Part shown: positions 62,195 through 64,000 of the stretch, one piece after another
Position numbering within the stretch: position 1 is the first letter of the stretch
Layout: each line of letters begins with the position of its first letter
Assembly: GCF_041296385.1 (NCBI RefSeq)
Contig: NC_091020.1
Span: 27,151,001-27,215,000 of the forward strand
Direction of reading: 5' to 3'
Length of the DNA: 64,000 nucleotides
Source: Aphelocoma coerulescens
Taxonomy: Eukaryota > Chordata > Aves > Passeriformes > Corvidae
Translations under genes and position numbers: made by a program
The notes under the pieces: generated by a model
Seen by the model: only the letters and a program-made list of their open reading frames with translations
Databases searched by the model: none
What the model was told of the DNA's origin: nothing

Positions 62195-63310
62195 AGGGTT
62201 TCGGCAGGGGAGGAGGTGGCTGCAGCACCTCTTTCCCGTGGACTGCCTGAGCCGCAGGAATCGCGGCCGCCAGCTCTGAGGCGGCAGCGGAGCTCCCGAG
62301 CCGCCCTGCCCAAACCCTGTCCCCGTGCTGAGGGAAGGGCTTCTGCGGGAACGCAGCCAAAGGCCGCAACTCCCCTTGTTAGCACAGAGAAACACAGGCA
62401 GAGAACAGGTAATACATAATTTTTCTGATGGTTTTGCTTCAGAAAGAAAAAAAAAAGAATTAAAGAAGTAGGACAGCACGTGGAGAAGGAACCAGGCACA
62501 GCTGCCGCTTTTCGGCGGCTGCCCCGGTGCAAACAACCAGCACCCGCAGGCGAGATGTGAGGAGCCGTTCTCTCATATCCCGGCGGTTGCCACTGTGAAG
62601 CCCCTCCATGGAAGGGCTCAGGCGATGCGATCCCAGTGTAGGCGCTCCGAGCTGTGTCTCACAGGGAAATGGAGGGCGCTTATCAGGCGCGCCTCAGGCC
62701 CCCGCTCCCCTCCCCACACCAATGGCTCCTTCCCGCTCCCCCTCCGCCCCACCGACCCACCCGCGATGGTCTCGCCCGAGCTGTTCTCCCCCGCCCTTCC
62801 CTCCGAGCAGAACGCGCGCCGGGCCCCGCCCACCGCCATCCCCGCCCGCCGATTGGCTGCGGGGCGGGCGGCAGCCAGCCAATGGCCGCGCCGCGGGTGG
62901 CCGTGTCGCTGGGGCAGAAAACACAGGCAGGCAGGGGGCGGGCGCGCGCGCGCGCCGGGGGGCGGGGCTGGGCGGCGGGCGCGCGCGCGCGCGCGCACGG
63001 CCGGCAGCGGGAGCGCGCGCGGCGGCGGCTGAGGGGACTCGGCCCGGCCCCGGCGGCCCTGAGCGAGCGGCGGTGCTGCGGGCGCATCCCGGGAGCTGCG
63101 GGCGCTCCCGGGCCGCGGCAGCCAGCGCTAGGCCTGTGCTTGTGCGCCAGCCCGGTCCCGGCGGCCTGAGCCCTCGGGCCCGCGCCCAGCGGCCTGCAGC
63201 CCTCGGTCCGGCCCCCGGCGGCCTGAGCCGTCAGTCCCGCCCGCTCCTCAGCGCCGGCGCTGCGCCGCCGTTGGTCCCGGCCAGCGGCACGGGTTTGGTA
63301 GGAGTACCGG
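62195..63310 (+). promoter_or_regulatory. PDCD4: CpG-island promoter and 5' non-coding exon, probably PDCD4
   Basis: A dense CpG island of about 1.1 kb, richest at 62640-63290. It contains an inverted CCAAT box (attgg, 62852-62856) and a direct one (ccaat, 62879-62883), about one NF-Y pair spacing apart, with GC boxes on both sides (ccccgccc at about 62824 and 62840; ggggcggg at about 62861, 62935 and 62961). No TATA box is evident. Alternating CG runs follow at about 62942-62955 and 62979-62996. Assignment to PDCD4 (a translation inhibitor acting on eIF4A) rests on conserved order: RBM20 is followed by PDCD4, same strand, in human, and PDCD4 starts with a non-coding exon. The PDCD4 start codon is not visible, so the gene name is an inference. 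Confidence 0.55.
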
Positions 63311-64000
63311 ATCTTAACGTGGCTTTTGTATGTGTGGCTGCAGAACAGCAGCTGGTGTTGGCAGGTCTCCAAAGCCTCGGTGATGGGGGTGTTTGCTTAA
63401 AGTTAGGGAGGAGGGGGGAAAAAAAGTGTGTGCTATGTGGAAGTTACTCAGGGATGTTTTGCGCCTACGGGAGGTCTTGATAACTTCTGGAAGCTTTGTC
63501 CTGCAGCGTGTGTTGTTTCTAAAGGTTAATGTCCCTGCTGAGGTGGAATGCCTGTTTAGATGAAGTGCAGGAAATGGTAGTGGGTGCAGAGCACCGAGTA
63601 TGTTTTACTGGTGGATTTCAGTGACTTAGAAAAATATCCTTGTCTTATGAATTACTTTAAAAGTATTGTTCATATCACTGATTCTTCTTAAAAACTTCCA
63701 TCGCATTTGTGTTCTGCCTAAAGTGGCTTCTGTCCATTTTGTTCCCGTATTATCTCTAACACGGATTCTGATGTTTTTAAGGCAGTGTTGGAAATTGTGT
63801 TCCCTAGTTGATCGGTAGTGCTGTGTGGTGTAAGTCTGCAAATCAGAAAGTGGTGGGTTTTGGATGCAGTGATAAATACCAGCATCTTGAAGTCCCAGCA
63901 ATCTGCTGGTTTGAGTTAGTGAGAATGTGCATTGCTAAACTGAGAGTGTATCTCATATCTCCTGATCAGTATGACAGCAGAAGTTGTAAGGCTTGGATAT
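63311..64000 (+). other. Probable first intron of the downstream (PDCD4-like) gene
   Basis: Base composition falls back to AT-rich after the island. Donor-like sites at gtttg|gtagga (63298) and ttggcag|gtctcc (63368) are possible ends of the non-coding first exon. No coding exon was recognised up to the window end. Confidence 0.4.

Noticed and set aside
62608..63480. 290-codon ORF and antisense ORFs in the CpG island
   Set aside because: Arg/Ala/Pro/Gly-rich composition in several frames, caused by GC-rich DNA lacking stop codons; no domain.

Overview
The window is vertebrate nuclear DNA, most likely from a bird. It carries CR1 retroposons whose 3' ends keep the tandem ATTCTRTG-type tail, an old amniote MIR-type SINE, few interspersed repeats overall, no L1 or Alu, and AT-rich introns with GC-rich first-exon islands. 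There is no prokaryotic operon structure, and I saw no rRNA, tRNA or CRISPR array. Identifications come from reading translations and splice signals against remembered families; no search was run.

One protein-coding gene dominates: RBM20 (RNA-binding motif protein 20, the muscle splicing regulator of titin), on the + strand. Thirteen coding exons can be read, corresponding to exons 2-14 of the 14-exon vertebrate gene, from 22419 to the TGA at 45710-45712. All phases agree across every junction and together give about 1194 codons. Exon 1, with the start codon and Pro/Gln-rich N-terminus, lies upstream of the window, so 1-22418 is intron 1. Domain order is: Leu-rich N-terminal region, first U1/matrin-type zinc finger (exons 2-3), RRM (exons 6-7), RS domain with an intact PRSRSP stretch (exon 9), acidic/Glu-rich region (exon 11), second matrin-type zinc finger (exon 13) and the conserved C-terminus (exon 14). 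A 3' UTR follows with a proximal polyadenylation signal at 45819 and a likely distal one at 49644.

From about 49.7 to 62.2 kb the DNA is intergenic and holds CR1 copies (one long, ancient copy at about 57.6-58.9 kb), a MIR-type SINE, GC-rich patches near 59.3 and 60.1-60.6 kb and a long poly-T tract. At 62.2-63.3 kb there is a strong CpG island with paired CCAAT boxes, several GC boxes and alternating CG runs. By conserved gene order (RBM20-PDCD4-BBIP1-SHOC2 in human) this is probably the promoter and 5' non-coding exon of PDCD4, with the last 0.7 kb its first intron.

I found no clearly undescribed system. The points most worth a second look are splicing features of RBM20 itself: a NAGNAG acceptor six codons before the RSRSP hotspot, a cluster of competing donors just after exon 9, an unusual AAG acceptor with a frameshifting decoy at exon 12, and UCUU repeats at the acceptor of the frame-breaking exon 4, which raises a self-regulation hypothesis.
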